From Udeniomyces pyricola (taxonomy: Eukaryota; Basidiomycota; Tremellomycetes; Cystofilobasidiales; Mrakiaceae), in the NCBI GenBank assembly GCA_039545295.1, contig BCIK01000006.1:620001-684000 (forward strand): a DNA stretch of 64,000 nt, given 5' to 3'. This document shows positions 47,131 through 59,068 of the stretch, piece by piece. Below the pieces are notes generated by a model that worked only from the letters and a program-made list of their open reading frames with translations, was not told where the DNA came from and did not search any database. A program made the position numbers and the translations under genes. How positions within the stretch are numbered: position 1 is the first letter of the stretch; the number at the start of each line of letters is the position of its first letter.

Positions 47131-47907
47131 AGGAGTCTTTTGCGCTTGCCAAGCGATGCGGAGAGAGCATATATGTGTTACGCCGCTGACATATCGCGCG
47201 GGGAGAGGGGACATGGAAGCAGTGGTCCAGACCGTTGATACAACTCGGTCTTGGATCTGCAGGACGAACCGGCTGAGACTTGAGACGTTGAGCAATTGAG
47301 TTGCATGGTTAAAGATCCTCAATTTTTGTGTTTGTGACTTGTGGAGCCAAGGACGAGAAGTCTATGAGCAGAAAGAAAAGACTCGAAGCTTGACGCATGC
47401 ACTAGTAATGGCGTGAGCGTCACAGCCGGCGGCGTTGCAGGTTGATCATGAGAGGTGTGATCGAGCCCCTTTCTCTCTCGGACCGAAGCTGGTGATGAGG
47501 CAAAATGAGCTGTCATAGCTCGATCATCGATCAACTGCCTGCCTACCTGCCCTCTTTGGTTCTCGGTTTAATGCAGACCCCCTCTGACAGTTTGGAGTTG
47601 AAACATGCCTTGAGCAGTGATTGACAGGTCACCAAGCGCGGTTGAAGAGGAGGAAATGATCCAAAAGCAAATTGTCCTCATCAGAAAGCAGACGGCCGTG
47701 GGAAATACAGCATGAATATATATGTTATATTATATATATATGTGGGCTAGCGCAGAAGATGATGTACGTCAATCTTGGACTCATCATCATCGTGCCCTCC
47801 CGTGCATCGTCGGGGAGATGGGCCTTTTCTCTCTCGCCCTTTCCGCCTTCCCCCAACTTCTTCTTTCAACCCAGTTCCTTTTCCCTCTTTCCCAACATCA
47901 CACCATC
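47131..47907. other. Intergenic between BET3 and hexokinase
   Basis: 777 bp. AT-rich stretch with alternating TATA-like sequence at 47715-47742, about 170 bp upstream of the hexokinase ATG. CT-rich leader at 47820-47900. No exon supported. Confidence 0.55.
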
Positions 47908-50900
47908 ATGGCTCCCGTCCCGTCCAACCCCAACCTACCAGAGTGTGTTCAGCCTTACAACGACAGCTTTCACCTCACCGACGACCATCTCCACAAGATC
48001 CTCGCCGCCTTCAAGGAAGAGTTCAACCAAGGTGAGGAGGCCCTTCAGTCTTACGTTCGCCCCTTCTGCCTCTGGCTTTCCCCGTCTCGCTCTCGACACG
48101 ACCAACGCTCGACCAGTCCTCTTGTACAGAACAAGATCAGCCATCATCATTCGTCTTGTTCATCTGTCCACCTCAAGTCGTGCATCATCGACCAGAGCGT
48201 TGGAACTCTCTCGAGATCGCATACGTTGCATAGAGCGACGTCGCCCTTTCTTCTCAGCTGACCGACCCCCCCCCCCCCCCCTTTCTTCTCTGCATGCCGC
48301 TCTACTGACACATATGCCTCTCTCCCCTTTGGTCTGGTCATCAAAGGTCTTGCCGCTTTCGGCAAGGATGTTGCCATGATTCCCTCGTACATCACTGGCG
48401 TGCCCGACGGCAATGAGACTGGGTTAGTTGACAGCGTTGCTGCCCTTTCTCTGTTCCCCTTCCCTTCTTTCCCCTCCCCGCCGTCCCATTGCCGCCGACC
48501 GCCAGACTGGTCCTCTGTTAAACATCCCTCCTGACCGTTTCTCGGGCCTGCCGAATTTATTCGACGTGAAACTGACCGTTGATGTATCTCCCTCATGATT
48601 TTGAAACCCAGAACCTTCCTCGCTCTGGATCTCGGAGGAACCAACTTGTGCGCATCATCGTCATCGCCTGGTTACCTCGCCCTTTTCATTCAACGCATCC
48701 CCTGTCGGGACGCGTTCCGCCCATGTGATGACCCGACTCAACCTGTTTCTCCTACCTTTTCCCTCCCCTCCTATCGTCCGCGACGCTACTCTCTTCAGGC
48801 GAGTGTGTGAAGTTCGACTTCAGGGAAACCAAAAGTTCACCATCAAGCAGCAGAAGTACCGAGTCTCGGATGAGATCAAGCGCGGCGAGGCCAGGGATCT
48901 CTTCGGTAAGCGTCGTTTTGCCAATTACTCGCCAGACATCGTCGAGATAGCTGTGAAGAACAGAATTATGAGAGCAGGAAAGGAACGGTTTGGACGGGAT
49001 GAGGAAAGGAATAGCAGGGCCGACGTATGGGAAGAGGCTCTGATGGATAGTGCAATGGGTTGTTATCAGTTTGGCAGCACGCAGGTCCCAGAGGCTGATA
49101 GACCACATGCCGCTTTTGTTTATCCTTCCTATCCATCATCCACACTCAGATTACATTGCTGAGTCTGTTGACGCCTTCCTGACCGAGATTGGAACCGATA
49201 CCGAGTCGGGAGAGGACATCCATCTTGGTTTTACCTTTTCGTGCGTTTTTGCGGTCTCCCCCTTTCCTTGAACTATTCCATTCGTTCCACAGGGTTAGAG
49301 TGATTTCCAGGCTAACATCTCAATAACACCTCTTTTGTGATACTTATCTCACGTACAGGTTCCCTGTCGAGCAGACCGCGCTTGACTCGGGCAAGATCCT
49401 TACGTGGACCAAGGGCTTCTCGGCCAGAAATGCTATTGGTCACGATGTTGTCAAGCTTCTTCAGGACTCCCTCGACAGGAAGCACATCCACGTCAAGTGC
49501 TCAGCTTTGGTAAGTCGGACTCAAAGCGCAAATCGTTGAGATGATCCGGTCTGTGAATCACAAAGCTGACAAACCTTTTTTTATCGTGCATATACAGGTC
49601 AACGACGTATGCACTCTCAGCCTGATATCATCCGCTTGATGGCTCGTTCACACTGACCATAATTGTTGTTTTCTCAGACTGTCGGCACGATGCTCTCGTC
49701 GTCTTACCAGAACGGCCCGGCCCTTGTCGGTGCCATCTTCGGTACAGGTACCAACGGTGCCTACCTCGAGGAGATGACCAAGATCACCAAGCTCGGTGAC
49801 GAGTTCATCAAGACTCAGTCGGCCAAGACTGGCCCGCACATGGTCATCAACACTGAATGGGGAGCTTTGGACAACGACGTGAGTTTGAGTTGGTGACAGG
49901 TCGTCGGAAAGGGACAGTGGAGAGGATAGCCCGGGGAAAGGGTAAACTGGACACATAGAGAGCAAAGAAGAAATGCAAACCACGAGACAGGGCTGTCGCC
50001 AGCCCCTCTGAAACAGCGCTAACCCGTTTAGGACGAAGACATCAGGGGACTGACTCAAAACAACGTTTGTTTGGTATCGTCTTTTCAGCGAAAGGTCCTG
50101 CCCATGACTCTGTTCGACGGCACTCTTGATCGACAATCTATCAACCCGTATGTGTCTCACTTTTGTGTGCATACATTGTGACGACGCAAGACTAGCCTTG
50201 CTCACCCTCACTTTCTTCGTTGTTACAACACACGCAGTCACAAGCAGGCGTTCGAGAAGCTCGTTTCGGGCATGTACCTCGGCGAGATCGTCCGCAACAT
50301 CCTCCTTCACTTCATCGACCTCTCGCAGCTCTTCTCGGGTTACTCTTCTGCGACGCTCAACACCCACTACGGTCTCGATACTGCCGTCATGTCTGCCATC
50401 GAAGCCGCCGCCGACTCTTCGTCCTCATCAGAGGAGATCCGTAAGATCATCCTCAAGGATCTTGCTGTCGAGGAGCAGCATGTCTCGGAGCAGGACATTG
50501 AGATTGTCAAGTGGGCCGTCCAGGCTGTTGGAACGAGGGCCGCGAGCATGTCGGCGTGCGCGATTGCTACCGTTGTGAGCCATACCCAGGGAGAGACCAA
50601 CAAGGCGTCGACCGATATCATTGACGTCGGCATTGATGGATCGTTCGTCCCCTTCATTTCAAAACTTATCGTGAGAACCATAGGATGTCCTTGAATACTC
50701 ATCTTGCCCCGTCTCGATCTGTTGTCTTGGACCTTTTAGGATGGCGGAGCTTTACCCGCACTTCCAGGAGCGCCTCAAGGCGACACTCCTTGTCCTCCTT
50801 GGCGAGGATCTTACCAAGCGGGTTCGCATCGGCCTCGCTAAGGACGGATCCGGTGTCGGAGGTAAGCGAATTTATTGTCCTTGGGGTTACGTCCGTCGAG

Positions 50901-51021
50901 TCCGACCTAACCCATTTTTCCCATTGGTCTGCGTTTTCTTCGCTCTCTCTTTCTTACAGCTGCTCTCGCCGCTCTTCAGGCCAAAAAGGATCTCGATGCC
51001 ATCAAGAGCAAGAAGAACTAA
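47908..51021 (+). CDS. HXK: Hexokinase
   Basis: Phosphorylates glucose and other hexoses in the cytosol; fungal homologues also signal glucose. Twelve exons: 47908..48031, 48347..48422, 48612..48647, 48799..48905, 49150..49240, 49359..49509, 49598..49606, 49678..49878, 50089..50147, 50238..50642, 50740..50861, 50960..51021; 480 residues. Motifs: phosphate-1 loop FLALDLGGTNLRVCEV, sugar-binding LGFTFSFPVEQ, WTKGFSARNAIGHDV, catalytic Asp198 in ALVNDTVGTM, GAIFGTGTNGAY, NTEWGALD, the conserved Glu of EKLVSGMYLGEIVR, and GIDGSMAELYPHFQ. VND comes from a 9-nt micro-exon; without it the catalytic Asp is lost. The C-terminus AKKDLDAIKSKKN is basic. Convergent with the sugar transporter gene downstream. 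Confidence 0.97.
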
Positions 51022-52331
51022 ACAGAGGGTCTTGACCTGCCCGCTGCTACCCACCTAACCCCTTCCTACACTGCTATATGCCCCCCCCCCCCTCACTCTT
51101 CTTCTGTGCCACTTCTCTCATCATCATGGTCTATATCTCACCTTCTCCCTCTTCGTTAGTATCCTACCTACTTTCTCTCATAACATACAAATACATCACC
51201 TTCTTGCGCCTTTCACTTCTTCCATCCGAGAACCACTTTTCACCCTTTCTTCTTTTTCCCTTCCCCCTTCCACATCGCTCTGTTCGCTCTTGTTGTGTGT
51301 GCGCTCTCTTGTCCCCCCCCCCTCCCCCTTTTTTCTTACACATCCCTCCTCTTTTTCTCTGGTTTCGTTCTTTGTGTTTCTTCCTTCTGGTCGGTTCATA
51401 GGCGTGGGTCGGAAAGCCCTCTTCCCTTCCTTTTCTTGCGTTTTCCTTTTCCCTTTTTGTGTGTGTTTTTGTTCCCCCCCCCCCCTTTTTTTTTTCTTCT
51501 CTTCTTCTGTCATTGACTTTACAGGATTCGCCGGTTGTTTATTCGCATGGGCTTCTTCTTTTGCTTTTTGCTTTTCTTTCTTGTTTCCTTTAAAAGCCGA
51601 GGATGATCCATCATCTTGGAAGTTCTACGGTAACAGTCATTCGAGCGTGTATAAGCCGCTCATGATTGATCGTCGTTGAATTTCATTGGGCTGAATTATC
51701 ATCAGCGCATGATCTGACAGGAGCTCAAAATGTCATTAGTACATAGATGTGTTATACTTAGTCACTGATCAGTGGTTACTGGCTGAAAGGGCAGGTTCGA
51801 GGCTATTATATAGCCTAGCAGCCTCATGAACTGTAAGTCCAATCGGTCATTGGCCGGATCAATCAGGGATACATAGATATATATATCGAGGCCGGGGGAT
51901 CGGCGGTCGTCATGAGTACATGTACGGTCATGTCCCATGAATATATAAAATAATATAACAGATTCACGTCGTCTAGGTAGTGCGATAGGTATATCCCTTA
52001 TATGCAAGTGATGTTTGAAGCAAGATTTGGAATCCGTTTGGAACCCAACACAACGACCGCCAAAGAAGAGAAAGGAACAAGAAGAAGAAGAAGGACTGGA
52101 AACAAGAAGCATCAAAACGGTGATATCTGATTATACAAGGAAGGGGGGGGGACCAAGAACCAAAGGAAACCTCAACTCGTATATATACGTAGTATAAACA
52201 AACCAAACCGTACGTACCCCAGCCAGCTGCTTTCGTGATCTACCCAACGTGCCTCAACCGACATCGTTCCACCTATTCTACACACTCTAGGATAATCACA
52301 GGGTTAATGATTCGACAGCACGACCTGGATT
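51022..52331. other. Convergent 3' flanks of hexokinase and the sugar transporter
   Basis: 1310 bp without a supported exon. The hexokinase side (51060-51600) is strongly C/T-rich on the plus strand with C runs near 51079, 51316 and 51475. The transporter side has a G run near 52143-52151, which is C on that gene's sense strand, plus AT-rich sequence around 51870-51960. Confidence 0.65.
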
Positions 52332-55300
52332 CTATGTCTCTCCCAACCCTGCGCTAGCCGGAACCTTTTCCGACTCCACGCGGCCCGCGACCGAACCTGT
52401 ACTCGTCGCACTAGACGTAGGAGCCCCTACGAGTGAGCCTTCCGTTCGGTGATGACTTGAGGAGCTAACTCGATCACTTCCCGTCGATGGTCGACGTCCT
52501 CGTCGAGCTGGCTTGGTTCCCTTATCATGAACGTACTCCACATGCTCTACACTCGAATCCTCAAACCGTTTCGACTCATGATCCCCTCCTTCTCCCAAGT
52601 GGCCGTCATCATCATCGTCACCGTCGCTTTTGGGATGATCGAACCGAGGGTGCCGGAGTTGTTGTTTCTCGCGTTTGGCCGCGGCAAAGACGATTTTGAG
52701 TTCCTGGTCGAGTTCGGCCCCGGCGATCCGGGGACGGGCGATAGAATGGGAGACGTAGTTGAGGTCTTCGGTGTAGGCTTCGGCGAAGATGAGGTCCATC
52801 TCTGGGATGTTGAGAAGGGAAGGAAAGGAAGAGGAAGAAATTGGTATGGGGGGTGGGTGGGAAGGAGGAGGAGAGGTGATTCCGCAGGGTGCCAGATATG
52901 GAAGAGAGACCGAAAGACACACACAAAAAACGAAGAGAAGTGGCGATCAGTCACCATCGGGTCTGGTAAATGATAAAGAAACAGACCCCTCAAGCCCCCC
53001 GCATCTTCCTTTCCCTCTTTGTTGCTTAAGGGGTGGGGGGAATCTTCCTCACCTTCGAGCGACCTCGATTTGGTCTCGGGGAAAAAGTACCAGACGATCG
53101 GGGTGATGAGGGCGAGGTTGATGACGGCAAAGATCAAGTAGGTGTATTCTGAAATGCCGGCGAACGAGACGGGGGTGATATAAACGATGATGGTGTTGAA
53201 GAGCCAGTTGGAGACCGTCGAGAGCGAGGAGGCTTGCGATCGAATTTGGATGTTGGTGCTACAAAATTGAATAGTTGGTTGGTGGGAGAGGTGAGGAAGG
53301 GGGATTGAGTAGGAGAAAGAACGAGTGGGTTTCGGGAGGAAAAGTATGGAAAGCATGCATAATGAAGCAAGTCATAGCGGAAAGAAACAGATAGTAATAT
53401 GGCATCGCATCAGCTGCCAAAGGACGAGAACTGTAGCATCCGTGGTTAAGCTGTCCGGTACTCGAGGAACGAAGTGGAACTTACATTTCACCTGGGTACA
53501 GCCAAGTGCTTCCCAACCAGCCCACAGCAAAGAACGAGTTGTAGACGAAAAGAAAGACGGCTGCGGTGATACCACAAGCGCTGCTAATGGAAGCAAAGTG
53601 GACGGTCACCGTGAGGACGACCATACTGAATACCAACAAGCACAGTAGCGGGGTCGAAAATGAAGAAGAAGAAGAAGAAGAAGAAGAAGAAGAAGAAGAA
53701 GAAGAAGAAGAAGAAGAAGAAGAAGAAGAAGAAGAAGAAGAAGAAGAAGAAGAAGANNNNNNNNNNNNNNNNNNNNNNNNNNNNNNNNNNNNNNNNNNNN
53801 NNNNNNNNNNNNNNNNNNNNNNNNNNNNNNNNNNNNNNNNNNNNNNNNNNNNNNNNNNNNNGAAGAAGAAGAAGAAGAAGAAGAAGAAGAAGAAGAAGAA
53901 GAAGAAGAAGAAGAAGAAGAAGAAGAAGAAGAAGAAGAAGAAGAAGAAGAAGAAGATATCCATGAACGGAGTAATGTTAGCATCGTCCCCGTCAAGTAGC
54001 CAATTGACATTGCACCCACAGGAATCGATGTCGTCAACGTACCTCAATCCCATGCCAATCGCACCAAAGATCATCAGGTTCCTTCGACCCAGCCGATCAA
54101 TCAGCGGGATCGCGACGAGAGACGCTAGAAAGTACTCGGTGCCGTTCGCGGCGGCGAGCAACCGGGAGAGATAAGGGCTGAGACCGATGGAGTTCTCGTA
54201 GATGAAACTAGCGTAGTAACTGATGAGGTTCTGTGAAATGTAGAATCGCCCGATGTGAAGGAGAAGGTATCGAGGGGTAAACGATGATCCAAGGAAAAAA
54301 GAAGGGAATGTCCACATGGTGAGTGAAAAAGTCGTGGAATGGATCGATTCATGGTGACACAAAAAAACGTACGATTCCCTGGGGTATACCGTGAATTTTT
54401 GAGGGTTCAGGACCAGACCGAGTCAGCGAGAAGAAGTCACGAATAAGAGAGCAGTGGAGTTGAGCTAAGGCCTGAGGTCATGTCGGGTAAGAGTAGCCGG
54501 TTTATGACTTGGTTAAGCAAAAAAAAGGACACTCACACTGATCTGTTGGAAAGCCTGTGCAGTGACGGCAAGGATCATTCGACGTAAGTTCTGAGCGGGA
54601 CCCCGGGTAAAAAGATCCTTGAGCTCAAAGGCAGAGGACTCGAGGACTTTGAGGTGTCATGATGAATTCACGAAAAAAAAGAGAGAGATCAAGACAAGTC
54701 AATCGGTGCTCTTTGAGTTATTTGAGAAAGTCGTTCTCGCCTCCACACGAACGACATGACAAAGGGGAAGCATCAGACGTGTAAGTGGGGGAGGCTCAGG
54801 TTTTGGTTCGACAAACGTACGTGAACTTTGGATGGTGGAGACGGTGGCATCAATGGTAGGGTCGTCGACGGGCAGGTCTTCGAGACGAGCCAAGACCTCG
54901 CGGGCTTCCTCGACGCGGCCGACTTTGATGAGCCATCGAGGCGATTCCGGCTGTAGCATAACACGGAAATGAGAGGCAACAATGATGAGTGAAGTTCCAA
55001 GGGGACACACAGTGAAGATGTCGTAAAGAAAGGGCTCTTGTTAAAGTGCAGGGTTCGAGACAACAAACTTAGCAGGACTCACGACAGCAAAGAGTCCAAT
55101 CATAATGACGAGGGCAAACACGATCTGAAACGCCAACGGTCCCCGCCATTGGAAGCTGGAAGAGACTCCCCAGCAAGCGAACGCGATCCAATAGGAAACG
55201 GCGATGCCGAACGTGATGGCCGCTCCGGAAAGGAGTACGAGAGCGCCTCTGATCCGGGCCGGAGCGCATTCGGATTGATACGAAGGGATGGTGGCAGTGT

Positions 55301-56099
55301 TGAGGCCGTTGCCAAAGCCTGAGATAATTCGACCGACGAGGAACGGGGCGAGACTGTTGGAAGCGGTGAGGATCACGGCTCCCACTGTCATGATGAACCT
55401 ATTGAGGAGGGAGAAGGAAGCAGGCAGCAAACGGGATAAAATATGGGAATCAAAGAGTGCACAGCGAGCACGGCGTTGGCCCAAATCGAATGTTTCTACT
55501 CACATGCCTAGGAACAAGGTCTTGCGACGTCCCAAAATATCGCCTGTAGAGAATGAACAGAAAATGACAGAGTCATATATCAGCGTTCCAAGGTATGGAT
55601 ATTGTACGACGCCTGCGAAGCGAAGGAGGTTGAAAATTACCAGTCCAGATATTGATAGCGGCTCCTATCAAACACCCGATTTCGTAGATGGCGACCGTGA
55701 TACCTTGGATATCAGGGTCTCGGGTTTCTGGGAATGTTTCGAGAAACTTGTCCTCAGTCAGAAGCCCTCCCATGACACCCTGTTCGTGAGATTCAAAAAG
55801 GATGCAAGGCGCGTATGCGAGAGTATGAACAACGATTTCAATCGAGAACATAACGTTTGACATGAGCGGTCGATTTGGTTTCTATCGCACCTGGTCATAT
55901 CCACTGATCATGAACGAAAATGCCGAAGCATGACGTCAGCACTGGAATCGGTGGTTAATCGTACGGAAACATACCATCAGAGCAGCAGGATTAAGAGAAC
56001 GTACAAGAGGGTAAAGCCGAAGGCAGCAAGGCATGAGATGGTGATGGTCAAGTGCCTTCCGCTTTGATTCTTGAGGAAGAGTTGTGGTAGGGGGAACAT
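52332..56099 (-). CDS. MFS sugar transporter (hexose/lactose-permease type)
   Basis: Proton-coupled or facilitative sugar porter of the plasma membrane, 617 residues, 12 helices. Twelve exons: 56099..56005, 55903..55891, 55779..55641, 55543..55504, 55398..55083, 54950..54821, 54646..54537, 54378..54373, 54230..54043, 53625..53485, 53258..53053, 52801..52332. Motifs: FGYDQGVMGGLL in helix 1, GDILGRRKTLF (family loop 2-3), GRIISGFGNGLNTATIP with YQSE (PxxxxE), PESPRWLIKVGR, QAFQQISGINLISYYA (helix 7), DRLGRRNLM, YPGEITNIQIRSQASSLST, and PETKSRSLEEMDLIF. GYDQ needs a 13-nt and the GI of SGINLI a 6-nt micro-exon. The C-terminal tail of about 140 residues is charged and Asp-rich. Intron 53626..54042 contains a GAA/TTC repeat and an assembly gap. 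The exact sugar is unknown. Confidence 0.94.
53662..53956. repeat. Long GAA/TTC trinucleotide repeat with embedded assembly gap
   Basis: Pure GAA units on the plus strand at 53662-53756 and again at 53862-53956, separated by Ns: at least 62 resolved units. On the transporter's sense strand it reads TTC, inside intron 53626..54042. Poly-Glu, poly-Lys and poly-Ser ORFs over it are artefacts. Confidence 0.97.
53757..53861. other. Assembly gap (105 N)
   Basis: Run of 105 unknown bases inside the GAA repeat; the true repeat length is unknown. The flanking exons are unaffected because the gap is intronic. Confidence 0.98.
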
Positions 56100-57681
56100 G
56101 TCGATTTGGCTGTGATCTTCGACGGGTAGCGTCAGATATCAGGCGAAGGATAGGGTGTTGCGCGTTGATTTGAGGCTAGATAGACGGTAGGGTAGGTTTA
56201 CCTGTTGCAAGCACGAATGTCCCATCATACTATATAAGAGACACTGCATGCCGGAAGAAACGGAAGGCTTGTATGAACCGACTCGGTTCCTGGAAGAACT
56301 TCCGGTCCGATGGGCCTAAAAAGTTGGAGTAAGTGTGTGGAGTATTACCAAGTACGATGCAGTAAGCATACGTAGCATGGCTGTCAATTGACAATTCCGG
56401 GGTCACTCAGGCGGGCGAAGAACGTTTTGTTGGGTTGGGGCTAAGAGTGGAGGAGTGAGAATGGTTGTTATTACGCGAGTGCGGACCCTCTCGTGCGGGG
56501 AAGGTAATTAAAGGGGCAGTTCCCATCGATCGTCGCGCTACGCGGAGCTACGAATCAAACAATCAACACTAGAGGTCGTCCGACCGGCCATAAAACTCGA
56601 CGTCGGCGGAGTCGCGCTCAACGACCCACTCAAGCGTTAGCTAGAGCCGATAATATCAGGCCGATGTTTTTGCCAGTTCTAGTGAGGAATAGGGCATGGA
56701 TTGATTGATGAAAAAATCTGGACATTGTTCATGGTCAGCTAGCAGATCAGAAAATGAAGATGTTGTAGGTGAAAAGTAGCCACGTACGTATAGTCATTGT
56801 CATGCAGACGTGCGCGCAAACGATGTCGAGTACGAATACAATATGTCCATGTGAATAGATGAGGATGCCCGGTCGTCAATCAGAGTTGCATTTTCAAGGC
56901 AACGGTACGTCGCGCCTACATAAGCACAAGCTTAGTATAAGGCAGACCGCGGACCGGTCGGCCGCAACGTCAATAACATGATGATATGATCTACCCAAGG
57001 CGTAATTTTGCCTATCAGGCCCGTACGCGGTACGTGTGTCTGGCTTGATTCGGTCTAACAAGTTTCCTTTGTTCATCTTCCTCGGTCCTTGGATTGAATA
57101 TCGATCTTTTGCGTGCACCGACTACGTTACGTACCGATATACCGAGCTCGGACTATATCCTAGCACCTAGCGCAGCCGGAAAGCGGCAACTCTTGTTCCG
57201 ACATCCGCTTTTTCATTGATCCGGTCGTCACTAAAAAAAAAAAGAATACACATATTTACAAGGAAATTCCGCATTGTTTAGATAGCTGTACATGTCTACG
57301 CCACTTGGTTTCTTACCTGTCTGAGTTTGCAGCGTCTGTGGAAGATAGGCGATGATCGACTCATTCTCGAGCTCTTCCTTGAGCACCCGATTGATCGAGA
57401 GTTTGTTAAACCCCGACGCCTGATGAACGATTTGGTTGTACCTTTCTAGCGGCGACTCTTGCCGCTTAGCGTTCGAATAGAATATAGATATATACAACGG
57501 CCGATCAATTTGGCTAATGGTTACGTACATGGCTGACGGTGGCTGACGTCAATGATCAATCGGTTTCAGTGTATTCAATCCGATCGACGCGACGTGCCCA
57601 CCATTTACTTGGGCCAACGGTGCTCCTTGATTGCGTTGACCTCCAACGTCTCGCTCTCACCCGCTACCTGTACCCACCACC
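56100..57681. promoter_or_regulatory. Long divergent intergenic region, transporter / Rossmann-fold gene
   Basis: 1582 bp, one of the two longest gene-poor stretches. No conserved exon. The transporter promoter side is AT/GC mixed with no long repeats. The only sizeable frame is a 99-codon minus ORF at 57231-57530. A large region upstream of a sugar porter would suit nutrient regulation, but no specific operator was identified. Confidence 0.5.
57231..57530 (-). CDS. Possible small orphan ORF, 99 residues
   Basis: Uninterrupted ATG-to-stop frame in the long intergenic region. The composition is balanced (not a simple repeat) with a helix-like middle (GFNKLSINRVLKEELENES), unlike most shadow frames here. 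Codon use is A/T-richer than in the neighbouring genes, there is no intron, and I recognise no family. It may be chance or a young gene. Confidence 0.2.
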   Translation of the reverse strand: MYVTISQIDRPLYISIFYSNAKRQESPLERYNQIVHQASGFNKLSINRVLKEELENESIIAYLPQTLQTQTGKKPSGVDMYSYLNNAEFPCKYVYSFFF

Positions 57682-59068
57682 ATGTCGACTCAAGTTTCTC
57701 TCACCAGCCTATCATCCAGCAATCTCTCCAAAGTCGACATCGTAAGCGTAACCATGCCGTTATTACTTCGCCTTCCCCTCCAAGGCCGTTCAGGAGCTAA
57801 TCCTTCACAACTCCTTTCGCCCTTTCTGATTACGTTCATCTTGTTCTCAACTGACCAACCTAGCTCGTCTTGGGTGCCGGTTGGCTCTCCCAATTCCTAC
57901 TACCCCTTCTCTCCTCATCTAACCTCACTTTCGCTTCCACGACCCGGGACGGATCCTCCCATTACCCTTCTATTCCCGACAGTAATCTCACATTCAAATA
58001 CGACCCTCATGCCCCGATCGAGGACATCTCCGCTCAGTTCCGTGCACTTCCTCGGGCGTCGACGATCGTGGTGACGTTCCCGATCGACGTGCCGGGAGCA
58101 AGTGAAAAGTTGCTGAGAGGGTATGCTGAGGTGAACAGGGAAGCCGAGCGGGAGGAAGTTGGAGCGAAAGATGAAGAAGTCATGTGGGTTCAGTTGGGTT
58201 CGACGGGTGTTTGGCAAGTGAGTCTTTCCACCCTCGTCATCATATCCCTTCATGACCACACTTCAAGATCCATCATTCATCATCCGCCAATCATTAAACA
58301 ACTACTCAACTCTCTTGTCTACAGCTTGAGGCAAACGAAACGACCCGGACGTTTGATCGAATGACTCCGATTTCCCGCACCAACGCCCGTGGGCAAGCCG
58401 AGATCGAGTTCCTCTCGCTCGACCTCCCTCAAACGTCCCAAGTCGTTCTCAACCTCGCAGGTCTCTGGGGAGGCGAGAGGGAACCTCGGAACTGGTTGGG
58501 CAAAGTCTTGCCAAATAAAGAAGCGTTGAGGAAGAAAGGAGGGTTGCATATGAGTGAGTCAAGTTCAGGTACTAAGAAACAAAGAAGGGAAGGGGGGGGG
58601 GGGAAGATCTTTTCTTGTCTTATAATTCTGAATCACGGCTCTCTTTCCCCCCATGCATTTTCTCTCTGTTTTATTGAACGTATTCCCTGCTCCCTCATTT
58701 ATCTCCCCCGGTACACAGTCCACGGAGAAGACGTCTCGCAAGCCATTGTCCTCCTTCATCAATCACCTACGCTCCTCCCCCCATTCTCCACTTCTGAACC
58801 CTCGAATCGCCGGTTCATCCTCACCGACACGCGTGTGTACGATTGGTGGGACCTCGCTTCCTGGTGGAGCCCCTCCCCCTCTCCTTCTTCTTCTTCCTCC
58901 TCCTCTGCTTCTGGGGCGGCGGGGAAAGAGGCCATCTGGGTGAGGGAATGCATGACGGAAGAAGGCGTGAGGACCCTACCGAGGGCGAGCGAGAAGCTGG
59001 GAAGGGTGTTGGATGGGAGGGCGTTTTGGGAGATTTGGGGTGGATTCCCAAGGAAACGACTGGAATGA
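57682..59068 (+). CDS. Rossmann-fold NAD(P)-binding protein (epimerase/dehydratase-like)
   Basis: 330 residues from exons 57682..57741, 57864..58217, 58325..58553 and 58719..59068. Just after the first intron is the dinucleotide loop LVLGAGWLSQFLLPLL (residues 21-36) with GAGW in place of GxxGxxG, as in extended/atypical SDRs of the YeeZ type. Further support: strand ASTIVVTFPID (~83-93), GSTGVWQ (~132-138) and a dimer-lobe-like IHGEDVSQAIVLLHQ (~215) that aligns with the HGDDVARA-type helix of epimerases. The usual Tyr-x-x-x-Lys pair is not evident, so catalysis by the standard SDR mechanism is doubtful. A Ser/Pro run near residue 268 follows the segment YDWWDLASWW. Substrate unknown. Confidence 0.78.

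Noticed and set aside
53566..54174. ORFs of poly-Glu, poly-Lys, poly-Ser and poly-Phe across the GAA repeat
   Set aside because: They are frames of a simple repeat interrupted by Ns inside a transporter intron; no flanking coding features.
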